A stretch of 38,819 nt of DNA, taken from IMG/VR virus record IMGVR_UViG_3300037475_000102, positions 1 through 38,819 of that record; one strand, written 5' to 3'. A model generated the notes under the pieces. That model did not search any database and had not been told where the DNA came from. It worked only from the letters and a program-made list of their open reading frames with translations. The stretch is from a virus. Positions 1 through 6,704 of the stretch are shown piece after piece; the stretch's first letter is position 1, and each line of letters starts with the position of its first letter. The position numbers were made by a program, and so were the translations under genes.

Positions 1-127
1 TTAGTATCCACTTAAACGTCTTAAACAGCCTCGTAGGGGCTTAGAAATGGATTGTAGAGATGTCCTCAATCTTCCTCAAAAAGATATACAATAAAAAGCT
101 CGATAAGACTTACCGTGTATATTACCT
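1..127. repeat. Terminal overlap, left copy
   Basis: Bases 1-127 are identical to 38693-38819. A length of exactly 127 equals a common maximum k-mer of short-read assemblers, so this is most simply the overlap left when a circular or circularly permuted genome is assembled. The unique length would then be 38,692 bp. It contains the start of the integrase gene and the short leader before it. Confidence 0.93.
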
Positions 128-1091
128 GAAATATACCGAAGGCGGGAAAACTATCACGGTTTCAACCGGGCATAAATCTAAACAGGGTGCTAATGAGTTC
201 TGGAAAAACTTTAAACACAATACCTTTAATAAGAAAATTGATCTTAAGCTGCTTGAAAAGGAAGTATTAGAATATGTCCGTTTGAATGGTTTTAAATCAC
301 AGTCAAGCTATAAGAATACTTTTAAAAGGTTCATTGCATTTACAGGCAATAAAGAACTAAGCCAGGTTACACGAAACAATGTTATTAATTTCATAGCCTC
401 ACGCAAAAAGGAAATGTCTAACAGGGGCGGTTTATTCAGTCCCGGCTCGATCAATCACGATATTTCCAATTTACGCAAGGCTTTCAGGATTGCTGAAGAA
501 AATGATTGGATAGATAAAAACCCCGCAAGATTCATTCCTAAGTCAAAAACCACTTCAAGAGTGCCGGACTTTCAGGAACACGAAATAGATATTCTGTTAA
601 AGGATTTGAAGAAAAACGCCAAGATAGATTATTATTACGCTGTTGTAATTGCTTTCAACTGCGGGCTGAGACGTATGGAAGTAGTTAGTTTAAATTGGAA
701 TAAGATTGATATGGAGGCCCGAACAATTACCCTGTCAAACAAAATGGACGGTATAGAAGAACCGATAGGCTTTAATGATGTTGTATATAAAATATTCCTT
801 ATACTGCAAGCACGTAAAATTAAAAGTTCTGAAGGTTTTATCTGGGGATATAAAATGTCTGATTCAACCTTATATCAAAATCTTAAAAAAGCAGTTTTCA
901 GAAATAATCTCAATCCGAAACTTACTCTACATTCAACAAGACATTCTGCTATAACTGTTTGGGTTAATAAATACGGAATACATAACGCAAAGGATATGGC
1001 GCGTCACAGAACAATAGCGGTAACAGCGGGATACCTGCATACGAAACAGGAACAGATTAATAAATTAGGAAGGGAGAGCAAAATTACCTAA
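60..1091 (+). CDS. int: Tyrosine recombinase (phage integrase)
   Basis: This 343-aa protein has the usual length of phage integrases. It catalyses site-specific recombination between phage and host attachment sites. A SAM-like DNA-binding domain occupies roughly residues 65-160, followed by the catalytic domain. Visible active-site residues are an Arg in GLRRMEV (about 205), H291-x-x-R294 in LHSTRHS, H316 in ARHR and the nucleophile Y325 in TAGYLH. The ATG at 60 is the first start in frame and has no clear SD. It is read rightward, convergent with the small gene at 1088-1345 (4-nt overlap). On the circle it lies downstream of the repressor operon, as expected for a lysogeny module. Confidence 0.95.
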   Translation: MSSIFLKKIYNKKLDKTYRVYYLKYTEGGKTITVSTGHKSKQGANEFWKNFKHNTFNKKIDLKLLEKEVLEYVRLNGFKSQSSYKNTFKRFIAFTGNKELSQVTRNNVINFIASRKKEMSNRGGLFSPGSINHDISNLRKAFRIAEENDWIDKNPARFIPKSKTTSRVPDFQEHEIDILLKDLKKNAKIDYYYAVVIAFNCGLRRMEVVSLNWNKIDMEARTITLSNKMDGIEEPIGFNDVVYKIFLILQARKIKSSEGFIWGYKMSDSTLYQNLKKAVFRNNLNPKLTLHSTRHSAITVWVNKYGIHNAKDMARHRTIAVTAGYLHTKQEQINKLGRESKIT

Positions 1092-1345
1092 AGCCTATCC
1101 TTGGGTAATTCTGCCCAAAGCTTAACGTCATCAAGACTAACAGCGTTTTTTCTTTTACGTAATTTTAAAAAGTCCACTGGCTTCAAGGCATGTGATTTTG
1201 GGAGTGTCGTATTCCAGTAAGGTATTTCTTTTTCAATAACCCCTGTACTTAAATACGAAACGTCATTCCAGACAACTAAAACGATCATGCCGGGTTCGGG
1301 AAGTTTCTCTTCTAAGGTATACCAATTTAATTCTGTTTTAATCAT
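1088..1345 (-). CDS. DUF551-like small protein
   Basis: This 85-aa protein has an N-terminal W-x-x-L-E-E-K-L-P-E-P-G stretch and a C-terminal LWAELP. That pattern is seen in the phage DUF551 family, whose function is unknown. The ATG at 1345 is preferred over a TTG six bases upstream. It lies downstream of the terminator that ends the late operon and has its own Bacteroidetes-type promoter at 1349-1379. The promoter spacing places transcription initiation on the A of the ATG, so the mRNA may be leaderless. It is a single-gene unit, tail to tail with the integrase. Confidence 0.7.
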   Translation of the reverse strand: MIKTELNWYTLEEKLPEPGMIVLVVWNDVSYLSTGVIEKEIPYWNTTLPKSHALKPVDFLKLRKRKNAVSLDDVKLWAELPKDRL

Positions 1346-1348
1346 AAG

Positions 1349-1379
1349 CAAATATAATAAATTATTTTCTTATAACAAA
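1349..1379 (-). promoter_or_regulatory. Bacteroidetes-type promoter for 1088-1345
   Basis: Reading leftward, TTTG (1379-1376) is followed by 19 nt and TATATTTG (1356-1349). This matches the Bacteroides consensus TTTG / TAnnTTTG. The TATATT is followed by 5 nt and then ATG. The upstream box shares bases with the U-tract of the terminator at 1377-1400. Confidence 0.7.
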
Positions 1380-1400
1380 AAGACCGCCTCAACGGTCTTT
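1377..1400 (-). terminator. Intrinsic terminator of the late operon
   Basis: An 8-bp perfect stem, AAAGACCG/CGGTCTTT, has a 6-nt loop and runs into five T on the minus strand. It stands after the last late genes (endolysin and the small gene at 1570-1731) and just before the promoter of the next unit. It likely stops late transcription. Confidence 0.75.
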
Positions 1401-1402
1401 AA

Positions 1403-1560
1403 TGCGGAGTTTAGCGGATTCCTTGTCGGGATACGTAGCGAAGAACTCCAAAACTCACCGCCCTTATCTTCAGGGCGGGGCTTCCGCAAAGTTATTAAAA
1501 TATTGGTTTTATTAAAAGTTTCCACGCAAATAATAACATCAAAGATTTTCTAACTGCGGA
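1403..1560. other. Structured intergenic region with competing stems
   Basis: No gene is seen here. The region has a strong hairpin (CCGCCCT 1458-1464 / AGGGCGG 1472-1478). TCCGCA at 1483-1488 can pair either with TGCGGA at 1403-1408 or, extended to about 11 bp with a 2-nt bulge, with the arm at 1550-1560. GGAGTT 1406-1411 can pair with AACTCC 1444-1449. On the minus strand the element follows the lysis genes and precedes the late terminator. The GGAAGCCCCGCCCT pattern on that strand resembles right ends of IS200/IS605 elements, but no tnpA or tnpB is present. Its function is unknown. Confidence 0.45.
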
Positions 1561-1569
1561 AAATTGTTG

Positions 1570-1731
1570 TTAAAAATTAAACGGGATATTCATTTTAGTG
1601 TGGTCAATTTTAGCTCTTTCACGCATAGCTTTATTTTCTTTTCTAACCTTCTCGAATATCCGTCTTATACGTTTACTGTTAAAATTGATTTTCTTGATTT
1701 CATCTATCGTTGGGAATTTTATCTTTTTCAT
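1570..1731 (-). CDS. Small basic protein after the endolysin
   Basis: This 53-aa protein is Lys/Arg-rich with a predicted helical centre, and I recognise no family. The ATG at 1731 is chosen because it directly follows the endolysin stop (TGATATG) and has GGAG 7 nt upstream. Starting at 1758 would run 26 nt back into the endolysin. It is the last gene of the leftward late operon before the terminator. Confidence 0.6.
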   Translation of the reverse strand: MKKIKFPTIDEIKKINFNSKRIRRIFEKVRKENKAMRERAKIDHTKMNIPFNF

Positions 1732-1732
1732 A

Positions 1733-2530
1733 TCAAGCTCCGTCAATATTGCCGTCATTAGCTGTGCGTATCACTTCTTTGGCACGTTTCAAATACTGTT
1801 TTCTGTCTTCAAGCCCATTGGTTCCGCCATTGATAACTTTAGTAACCATAACAACATCATCCCTATCCGCCCACTTATTTAGGTTCCTTGTTTTCCAGAA
1901 CCAACAAGCTGCTCCAACTGCGTGCTTAGGCTCATTGCCAATTCTTTCAGGGTGTTCTATCAAATCCAAATCTTCACAGTAACCAGCATAGGCGGTTATA
2001 TTGTTCCTGCCTGTTAATTGTATCAACCCTTCGCCACGATATTTTTTGCCGTCCCCTGTGTGTATATTACCAAGATCCGTTCTGTTCTCATAAGCTGAAC
2101 CGTCCGCTATTTCGTGCCTGTATTTAAGACTACCTGATTCGTGACCTAACTGCGATAAGAAATGCTGTTTGCGAAGTGGTGTATTTATCTGATAGGCTTT
2201 CATTTGCGAATTTAAAGACGGTAAATATAATTCAACATCGGCACGCTTCCCGCCTTTCATAATGTACGATAACTGTTCAACTGTAATATCGCCGTTCTTA
2301 GTGCCTTCGTGTGCCTCTGAATTGTAGCCTAACCCTTCAGCAACGGCAATTGTCTTTGAACCTACAATACCATCATCATCAAGCCCGTTAGCTTTCTGAA
2401 ATGCTATTGTTGCAAATACAGTCTTATTGCCAAAGTTGCTATCAGCTGTACCGCAATCAAAACCCTGTGAGTTAAGGAACGTCTGCCAGGTTCCAACAGA
2501 AGCTCCTATCATACCTTTTCTTAATGTCAT
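1733..2530 (-). CDS. Endolysin: peptidoglycan-binding domain + GH19 lysozyme
   Basis: This 265-aa protein cleaves the glycan strands of peptidoglycan at the end of the lytic cycle. Residues 1-70 look like a PG_binding_1 domain. Residues about 85-255 are a glycoside hydrolase 19 (chitinase-like) domain with HES at 130-132 carrying a candidate acid Glu131, then YEN, the YRGEGLIQLTGR signature at 164-175, CWFW and TKVINGG. It lacks a signal peptide, so a holin should release it. It lies next to several small membrane proteins of the lysis region, and the preceding gene ends only a few bases upstream. Confidence 0.9.
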   Translation of the reverse strand: MTLRKGMIGASVGTWQTFLNSQGFDCGTADSNFGNKTVFATIAFQKANGLDDDGIVGSKTIAVAEGLGYNSEAHEGTKNGDITVEQLSYIMKGGKRADVELYLPSLNSQMKAYQINTPLRKQHFLSQLGHESGSLKYRHEIADGSAYENRTDLGNIHTGDGKKYRGEGLIQLTGRNNITAYAGYCEDLDLIEHPERIGNEPKHAVGAACWFWKTRNLNKWADRDDVVMVTKVINGGTNGLEDRKQYLKRAKEVIRTANDGNIDGA

Positions 2531-2534
2531 AATG

Positions 2535-2816
2535 TTATTTATTTGTTATGTTCCAAAAAATAGGACTTTCATATTGCAAATTTGCAATGGGTTCTTTAAA
2601 AAAATATTCGTAAGGCAGATACAAAATGAACGAGAAAAGATTAACATCGCTGACAGTAGGCACTTCCTTTTTCTCGAAACCTTTTATTTGCTTTAGTGTC
2701 ATTCCTGTTAATTCAGCAAATCGTTGTTCAGTATAACCTCTTACAATTCTTGCTTCATACAGGGATCTATTTCTAAAACCTTCTGCCTTTTCTTTTTGGT
2801 ATTCAATTATTTTCAT
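2535..2816 (-). CDS. XRE-type HTH protein in the lysis region
   Basis: This 93-aa protein has a helix-turn-helix of the Cro/C1 type. The pattern Y-T-E-Q-R-F-A-E-L-T-G-M-T-L-K-Q-I-K-G-F-E is a typical HTH_3 core. The ATG at 2816 is preferred because AAGGG stands just upstream; starting at 2840 would overlap the previous gene by 38 nt. A DNA-binding regulator between a zinc-binding protein and the endolysin is unusual. It could control late or lysis genes or act on the host. Its role is not shown by the sequence. Confidence 0.7.
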   Translation of the reverse strand: MKIIEYQKEKAEGFRNRSLYEARIVRGYTEQRFAELTGMTLKQIKGFEKKEVPTVSDVNLFSFILYLPYEYFFKEPIANLQYESPIFWNITNK

Positions 2817-2991
2817 TTCCCTTTTTACTTTCTTTCTCATAACACTCTACACAATAATATTTCTCACCCATTTTATACGAACACACCCCCTTATCGGTTT
2901 CTCCCCAATCGGTGACGTTTTTACGCACCCCTTTCGGGTCAAGTACCTTGTCGCAGTGGTTGCATAGGTGGTATAGTATGGGGGTTGGCAT
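2803..2991 (-). CDS. Small zinc-finger-like protein
   Basis: This 62-aa protein has two Cys pairs, C-N-H-C near residue 10 and C-V-E-C near residue 47, separated by about 35 residues. That suits one bound zinc in a ribbon or treble-clef fold. The intervening segment has a further Cys. Its 3' end overlaps the start of the XRE protein by 14 nt. The function is unknown, and nucleic-acid or protein binding is a guess. Confidence 0.65.
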   Translation of the reverse strand: MPTPILYHLCNHCDKVLDPKGVRKNVTDWGETDKGVCSYKMGEKYYCVECYEKESKKGNENN

Positions 2992-2994
2992 TGT

Positions 2995-3462
2995 TTAATT
3001 ATTATTTAATTTTTCAGCAACAGCCTTCAATTTATCTAATGTATCTGGTTGTCTTGCTGCGGGGTGTGGAGAAACAATAATTTTACAAGTCGGAACTGTA
3101 TGGTAAAATATTGCACCGCTTTCATACATTGATGTAACCGCCTTATAAGCGTGATTACCAAAAGTTATTATAACGTCTGGTTTTATTCTTTTAATCGTAT
3201 TAGCAATATGCTCAAAGTCGGGCTTTAAAATTACTTTCGGATTGTCGGCAATCTCTTTAGTGCATTCATCATAAATAATACTAAAAGCTAGGTCATCACC
3301 AAATGCCGTTTTGATACGTCTGCCTGTAATACAACCACTGAATAATAATGAGGCTACCATTCTATTCCAAAATTCAGGCGTATCTTTCCACCTGTCAAGA
3401 GAAACTTGAACTTTAGCGGGGTCTTTAACCCACATATTTTGTAGAAATGCCAATACTTTCAC
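2995..3462 (-). CDS. Uracil-DNA glycosylase-like superfamily protein
   Basis: This 155-aa protein resembles phage members of the UDG-like fold. Signs are the N-terminal AFLQN-x-W, the segment GCITGRRI, a PDVIITFG strand (about 94-101) and a C-terminal SPHPAAR that resembles the HPS motif of UDGs. The usual catalytic GQDPY motif is not seen, so true glycosylase activity is doubtful. It begins with the 4-nt overlap ATGA onto the previous stop. It may act on modified bases or be a structural homologue with another role. Confidence 0.6.
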   Translation of the reverse strand: MKVLAFLQNMWVKDPAKVQVSLDRWKDTPEFWNRMVASLLFSGCITGRRIKTAFGDDLAFSIIYDECTKEIADNPKVILKPDFEHIANTIKRIKPDVIITFGNHAYKAVTSMYESGAIFYHTVPTCKIIVSPHPAARQPDTLDKLKAVAEKLNNN

Positions 3463-3833
3463 TTTACCACCACCGTTACTATTGCAGTCACAAGTGCCAC
3501 CAAGCTCCCTATCCCTATCACCTCAAGCAAATTAAACCCCTTATGGACTTCTGCGAGTTGTTTCTCAGTGATCTCGTATAAAGTTTTATAGCTTTGCATA
3601 TCATATATCAAATCCTTTTTATCAAGTTCCTGTTGTGAGATAAGTTTGCGGAGATTAGTGGTATCGGAAACTAATCCTTTATTATCCTCAATTATTTCTT
3701 CACTGATTTTAAATGCCGTAGTGTCGAACCAGAAACCGTTATCAAGGGGTTTTATTACCTGACTTGTAATTACGGTAGTATTCCATAACACCACGCACCC
3801 TATTACTATCAATAGGAGTTTTATTAATTTCAT
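3459..3833 (-). CDS. Membrane protein, unimolecular-spanin candidate
   Basis: This 124-aa protein has a hydrophobic N-terminus (residues 3-17) with a lipobox-like VIGC ending at Cys13. A polar, partly coiled middle (45-98) follows, and a C-terminal membrane helix (102-123). A lipid-anchored N-terminus plus a C-terminal transmembrane helix is the plan of u-spanins such as T1 gp11 (131 aa), which join inner and outer membranes at lysis. The residues after Cys13 remain hydrophobic, so the N-terminus could instead be a plain membrane helix. Its start overlaps the preceding gene by 92 nt in another frame, as Rz/Rz1 pairs often do. Confidence 0.5.
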   Translation of the reverse strand: MKLIKLLLIVIGCVVLWNTTVITSQVIKPLDNGFWFDTTAFKISEEIIEDNKGLVSDTTNLRKLISQQELDKKDLIYDMQSYKTLYEITEKQLAEVHKGFNLLEVIGIGSLVALVTAIVTVVVK

Positions 3834-4089
3834 CTTTTTTCTGTTTAACTTTATTGTGGTTCTGCTGAATATCGTTTATGGTTTGCTTTTCCTGTTCACC
3901 TCTGACGGCGATACTTATATCGTGAACTTTTATGCTGTCTTTGATTGCGTCCTTTTGTGATTGCATAGAATCGGTATCTGAACAGGATTTGAATTGAGAA
4001 GCCGTTAAGATAATACATAGATACGCTAACAGGATTAAGATACATCTTTCCAAAGTGAACCAAAGGAGTATTTTTTTGAGGGTTGTCAT
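3742..4089 (-). CDS. Single-helix membrane protein with coiled coil (Rz-like?)
   Basis: This 115-aa protein has one N-terminal membrane helix (about 13-31) and a charged, Gln/Lys-rich periplasmic stretch likely to form a coiled coil (45-90). It ends with a basic and aromatic tail. This layout fits inner-membrane spanins (Rz type). It starts through an ATGA overlap with the upstream gene and overlaps the downstream membrane gene by 92 nt. No sequence motif proves spanin function. Confidence 0.5.
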   Translation of the reverse strand: MTTLKKILLWFTLERCILILLAYLCIILTASQFKSCSDTDSMQSQKDAIKDSIKVHDISIAVRGEQEKQTINDIQQNHNKVKQKKDEINKTPIDSNRVRGVMEYYRNYKSGNKTP

Positions 4090-4484
4090 ATTAAAGCCAT
4101 TTCAACAATGTTCGGCTGTTCTCTTTCAAAGTATTCTTTGTCAAGTTCGTAAAGTGTGTCGAATACATTTGATAAGCCTTTGAAGCCGTCAGGGTCGTTG
4201 TAAGTGTTTAATAAGGCATCATTAAAAAACTCTAAAAGACTATTCGCTCTGTCCTCAAATGATTTTTCTATTTCATAAATTTCTATTACATCATATCTAG
4301 TAGGCTCAATAATCCGCCTAGCCCTAGCTTCCTCTACGGGACTATTAGGAGTACCAAAACGATTCCAACACGGAGTTTGTCCGCATAAATTACCTACCGC
4401 ACAACTGCAAGCACCTGTATGTCTTAATTCGCCTTTTATAAATGCACTAAATAATTTACTGATTGCTGTTTCTGCTCTGTTCAT
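4086..4484 (-). CDS. Cys-rich protein of unknown function with its own promoter
   Basis: This 132-aa cytoplasmic protein has a cluster of cysteines (CSCAVGNLC, TPC) around residues 26-40, possibly binding metal, followed by an acidic helical C-terminal half. I do not recognise a named family. The gene is preceded by 165 nt without coding. That gap contains a promoter with a perfect TTGACA box and an interlocked inverted-repeat leader ending 22 nt before the ATG. It therefore looks like an independently expressed cargo gene inserted in the lysis region. Its stop overlaps the next start (ATGA). Confidence 0.65.
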   Translation of the reverse strand: MNRAETAISKLFSAFIKGELRHTGACSCAVGNLCGQTPCWNRFGTPNSPVEEARARRIIEPTRYDVIEIYEIEKSFEDRANSLLEFFNDALLNTYNDPDGFKGLSNVFDTLYELDKEYFEREQPNIVEMALI

Positions 4485-4506
4485 ATTTTTTTACATAAAA
4501 AAAAGC

Positions 4507-4619
4507 CCGAATTTCCAAATATGTTTCACGCCGTCAAAGCAAGCAAAACATCTACCGTGTGGTAGGATTGGAAATTCGGAGCAAAAAAATTTATTAAATG
4601 TAGATGCACTTGCTTTGAC
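4507..4619 (-). ncRNA. Pseudoknot-type leader P1
   Basis: On the minus strand the order is arm1 (4619-4609 GTCAAAGCAAG plus 4606-4600 CATCTAC), arm2 (4579-4568, 12 nt), arm1' (4555-4549 plus 4543-4533) and arm2' (4518-4507). All pairs are Watson-Crick. The two stems interlock, as in an H-type pseudoknot, or are mutually exclusive. arm2' is followed by GC and eight T, so arm2/arm2' could also act as an intrinsic terminator, making the element a possible attenuator. A small hairpin CTACC/GGTAG (4552-4565) overlaps arm1'. The start codon is at 4484. Confidence 0.65.
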
Positions 4620-4624
4620 CCTTC

Positions 4625-4653
4625 AATATGCAAAGAAAAGATTTCAATGTCAA
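4625..4653 (-). promoter_or_regulatory. Promoter of leader P1 and gene 4086-4484
   Basis: TTGACA (4653-4648), 17 nt and CATATT (4630-4625) precede 5 nt and the first base of arm1 at 4619. TTGACA overlaps the stop codon of the upstream gene at 4650. Transcription would start at the G of arm1. Confidence 0.65.
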
Positions 4654-5063
4654 TTGTCTTTTGGGGGTATAAGTTCATCTTTTGGGGTGTTGGTTTGTGT
4701 AGCCAAGTCCCTCAGATCAAGCTGAACAGGTTTATTTGAAGCACTCCATTTGTCCGCAATTAACTGGATAAGTAAGCCTGATAAGAAAGCTGCTGCGTAA
4801 AACCCAAAAGGTGTAGTGCCGTCAAACTGTCCCGCTGAGAAATACTTTACAAGCCAGTCCCCGCCCGTGACGGTTAAAAGGAATGATGTTACAGTGATAA
4901 ATATTACAGCACCGATAACAAAGAAAGCCTTTAAACTCCACCACGTTTTAAGTGTTTTGATGTTGTTGAGCTGGTTGGTCTGTTTAGAGAATGTCATTAA
5001 GCTCCAAAAGATAACCACCAATGCACCCGATAACGATAATAGTTCATAAGTTAGAAATAACAT
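4650..5063 (-). CDS. Putative holin (three membrane helices)
   Basis: This 137-aa protein has three hydrophobic helices (about 5-25, 46-66 and 86-104) and a polar C-terminal tail ending in charged residues. Size and topology fit class I holins, which form the membrane lesion that frees the endolysin. A strong SD (AAAGGAG) precedes the ATG. Neighbouring genes also encode membrane proteins, so which one is the holin cannot be settled by sequence alone. Confidence 0.55.
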   Translation of the reverse strand: MLFLTYELLSLSGALVVIFWSLMTFSKQTNQLNNIKTLKTWWSLKAFFVIGAVIFITVTSFLLTVTGGDWLVKYFSAGQFDGTTPFGFYAAAFLSGLLIQLIADKWSASNKPVQLDLRDLATQTNTPKDELIPPKDN

Positions 5064-5073
5064 TTTTACTCCT

Positions 5074-5565
5074 TTAAAATATTATTAAAATACAAATTCC
5101 TAAAAGTGAACCGATAGTAACACACTCAATAAAATCATCTAATGTTATGACTGCTTTTTTAAGATACCATTTACCAAAGAAGTTATAATATAAATGCATT
5201 TCATCAGCATTAAAAACCGCTTTATATATTACCTCGTTCTTAAACCAAGCCACTGGAATCCACCATAGCCAGTAAATGCCGTCTTTAGTGTAATCTTGTT
5301 TCCAGTTGAAGCACTTCCAAAGAAGTATATATACCGCATCACAAAGTCCGGATTGTTTCATAACGTAAAAAGCTATTATATCTTTTATATCCGTGACGTG
5401 TAGCAAGAAGAATATTGTTACCGGGTAATCTATTATGAATTTTACTACCCTGTAAACTTTCCGGCTGAACGAACCGTTATCATTATCCTTGAAAATGCCA
5501 TACCAAAAAATGAAATCGTAAAGCGACTGAATGAGTATGACTATGATTATATTGAAGTCGTTCAC
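5074..5565 (-). CDS. Multi-helix membrane protein
   Basis: This 163-aa protein is rich in aromatic residues and has several hydrophobic segments (about 4-22, 42-58, 97-111 and 145-162). I do not recognise it. It starts at GTG through a GTGA overlap with the preceding stop, so it is translationally coupled. It may take part in lysis or superinfection control. Confidence 0.55.
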   Translation of the reverse strand: MNDFNIIIVILIQSLYDFIFWYGIFKDNDNGSFSRKVYRVVKFIIDYPVTIFFLLHVTDIKDIIAFYVMKQSGLCDAVYILLWKCFNWKQDYTKDGIYWLWWIPVAWFKNEVIYKAVFNADEMHLYYNFFGKWYLKKAVITLDDFIECVTIGSLLGICILIIF

Positions 5566-5855
5566 TGTAAAGCAAGCCCCGTTATCTCAGAGCCATCAAC
5601 CATAATTCCGTAATACTGCCATTCGATACCGGGCTGAATACCTATGATTATTCTTGACGTTGTCTGAGCATAGCTTGAGCCGTCCACTGTACAGACTACA
5701 ATATCACAAAGCCCCGAAAAGGAAAGCTCGTCTACCTGCCATGCTGAGCCTGTCCATTTTATTGTGTAAAGCGGGCCAGTACCAATACGGAAGGCGTAAG
5801 GAACATTTGAGCTGTTGCATACATAGCCTGAAGAGTTTATCTGATTTATATTCAT
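5562..5855 (-). CDS. Small beta-rich protein, possible virion or fibre part
   Basis: This 97-aa protein is rich in Gly, Ser, Thr and Trp, with alternating polar and hydrophobic stretches typical of small beta-sandwich virion or fibre proteins. There are no membrane helices and no signal peptide. The leader is A/T-rich with no SD. I recognise no family. It lies between a coiled-coil membrane protein and a multi-helix membrane protein. Confidence 0.55.
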   Translation of the reverse strand: MNINQINSSGYVCNSSNVPYAFRIGTGPLYTIKWTGSAWQVDELSFSGLCDIVVCTVDGSSYAQTTSRIIIGIQPGIEWQYYGIMVDGSEITGLALQ

Positions 5856-5866
5856 TTTAGTATTTA

Positions 5867-6238
5867 TTATTTAGGAATAAACCTTGTTAAGAATTCCAGT
5901 ACACCGAAAGCACCCATAATTATCCAAATAATTTTATCGTGAAAGTTTAACCGCTTATCAATTTTCTCAAAGCGGATATTCATACTTTCAAATCTATCCT
6001 CGTAATTATTATGGATTGCCACTTTACCCTCTATCCTTATAAGTGCTTCACTGTGCGAAGCCAGGGATTTTCTTGTTTCTTCATTCTGTTCATATAAAGC
6101 CTCCCTGACTTCTGTAAAGAATTTATCAACATCAATTTTTGTTTCAAGCTGATTGATTTTGTTTTGTAAATTCTGTTCTTTGATAGAGGTACTTACTTTT
6201 GTTCCTTCTTTATTTTCCATGCTTGTCCCAGTTTCCAT
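5867..6238 (-). CDS. Coiled-coil protein with C-terminal membrane helix
   Basis: This 123-aa protein has long charged helices (about 20-98) followed by one C-terminal hydrophobic segment (104-119) ending in R-F-I-P-K. The plan resembles XhlA/hemolysin-type phage membrane proteins found beside holins. Met1 or Met7 could be the start, and Met7 has GGGA upstream. It belongs to the cluster of lysis-region membrane proteins. Confidence 0.6.
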   Translation of the reverse strand: METGTSMENKEGTKVSTSIKEQNLQNKINQLETKIDVDKFFTEVREALYEQNEETRKSLASHSEALIRIEGKVAIHNNYEDRFESMNIRFEKIDKRLNFHDKIIWIIMGAFGVLEFLTRFIPK

Positions 6239-6246
6239 TTAGAAAA

Positions 6247-6423
6247 TTACTCCGTTATAATGGTTGTTACGATTGTTATCTTATCGGGTGTCATACCCGA
6301 ACCCTGTAAATCGGTTAATCCCGCCTGTACTTCTGTTGTATGGCTAACAGCAACGTCTTCGGGATCTGTGCTGTCGGTTCCTTTTGTAAAGTGTTCCGTT
6401 ATTATTTTTTCTTTGTATGACAT
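6247..6423 (-). CDS. Small acidic/Thr-rich protein
   Basis: This 58-aa protein begins MSYKEKIITEHF and ends IVTTIITE. It is soluble and rich in Thr, and no family is recognised. A strong SD (AAAGGAG, 6 nt before ATG at 6423) makes it a convincing gene despite its size. It sits between two coiled-coil/membrane genes of the lysis region. Confidence 0.7.
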   Translation of the reverse strand: MSYKEKIITEHFTKGTDSTDPEDVAVSHTTEVQAGLTDLQGSGMTPDKITIVTTIITE

Positions 6424-6434
6424 TGTTTTCTCCT

Positions 6435-6704
6435 TTATTTTACAACTAATTTAAAAAAAGCTATTACCAATGTTATTACCGTTACGGCAGTTACTATCAT
6501 TGTATAAAATTCCTTACGGGTTAAAAAGTCCCTCTCTCTGTCGTTCATTGCACCACGCCATTCGTTGGCGGTTTTCTGCCAGTCCCTTGTATTGGCTTCG
6601 GCTTTATCAACGGCTTTCTCTGAAGCTATAAGAGCTACATTAACCGCCTTTTTATCAGCTTCGGATATTTTGTCAATGTATTCTTTGAGGTCGACTTTTG
6701 CCAT
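6435..6704 (-). CDS. Coiled-coil protein with C-terminal membrane helix (holin-like)
   Basis: This 89-aa protein has a charged helical region (residues 5-62) with KxxxAxxxA heptad-like spacing. One C-terminal membrane helix follows (about 67-86), ending F-F-K-L-V-V-K. This is common among small phage lysis proteins. It starts right after the stop of the large fibre gene. It could be a holin, antiholin or membrane adaptor. Confidence 0.6.
   Translation of the reverse strand: MAKVDLKEYIDKISEADKKAVNVALIASEKAVDKAEANTRDWQKTANEWRGAMNDRERDFLTRKEFYTMIVTAVTVITLVIAFFKLVVK

Noticed and set aside
1-127. A biological direct terminal repeat of a linear genome
   Set aside because: The length equals a standard k-mer and the repeat starts and ends at no special site; it even cuts the integrase gene. 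An assembly overlap is simpler.
1403-1488. A tRNA-like cloverleaf closed by TGCGGA/TCCGCA with a 7-bp arm near the 3' side
   Set aside because: No consistent D-arm, anticodon arm or TTCGA-like loop is present, and the length and spacing do not fit a tRNA.
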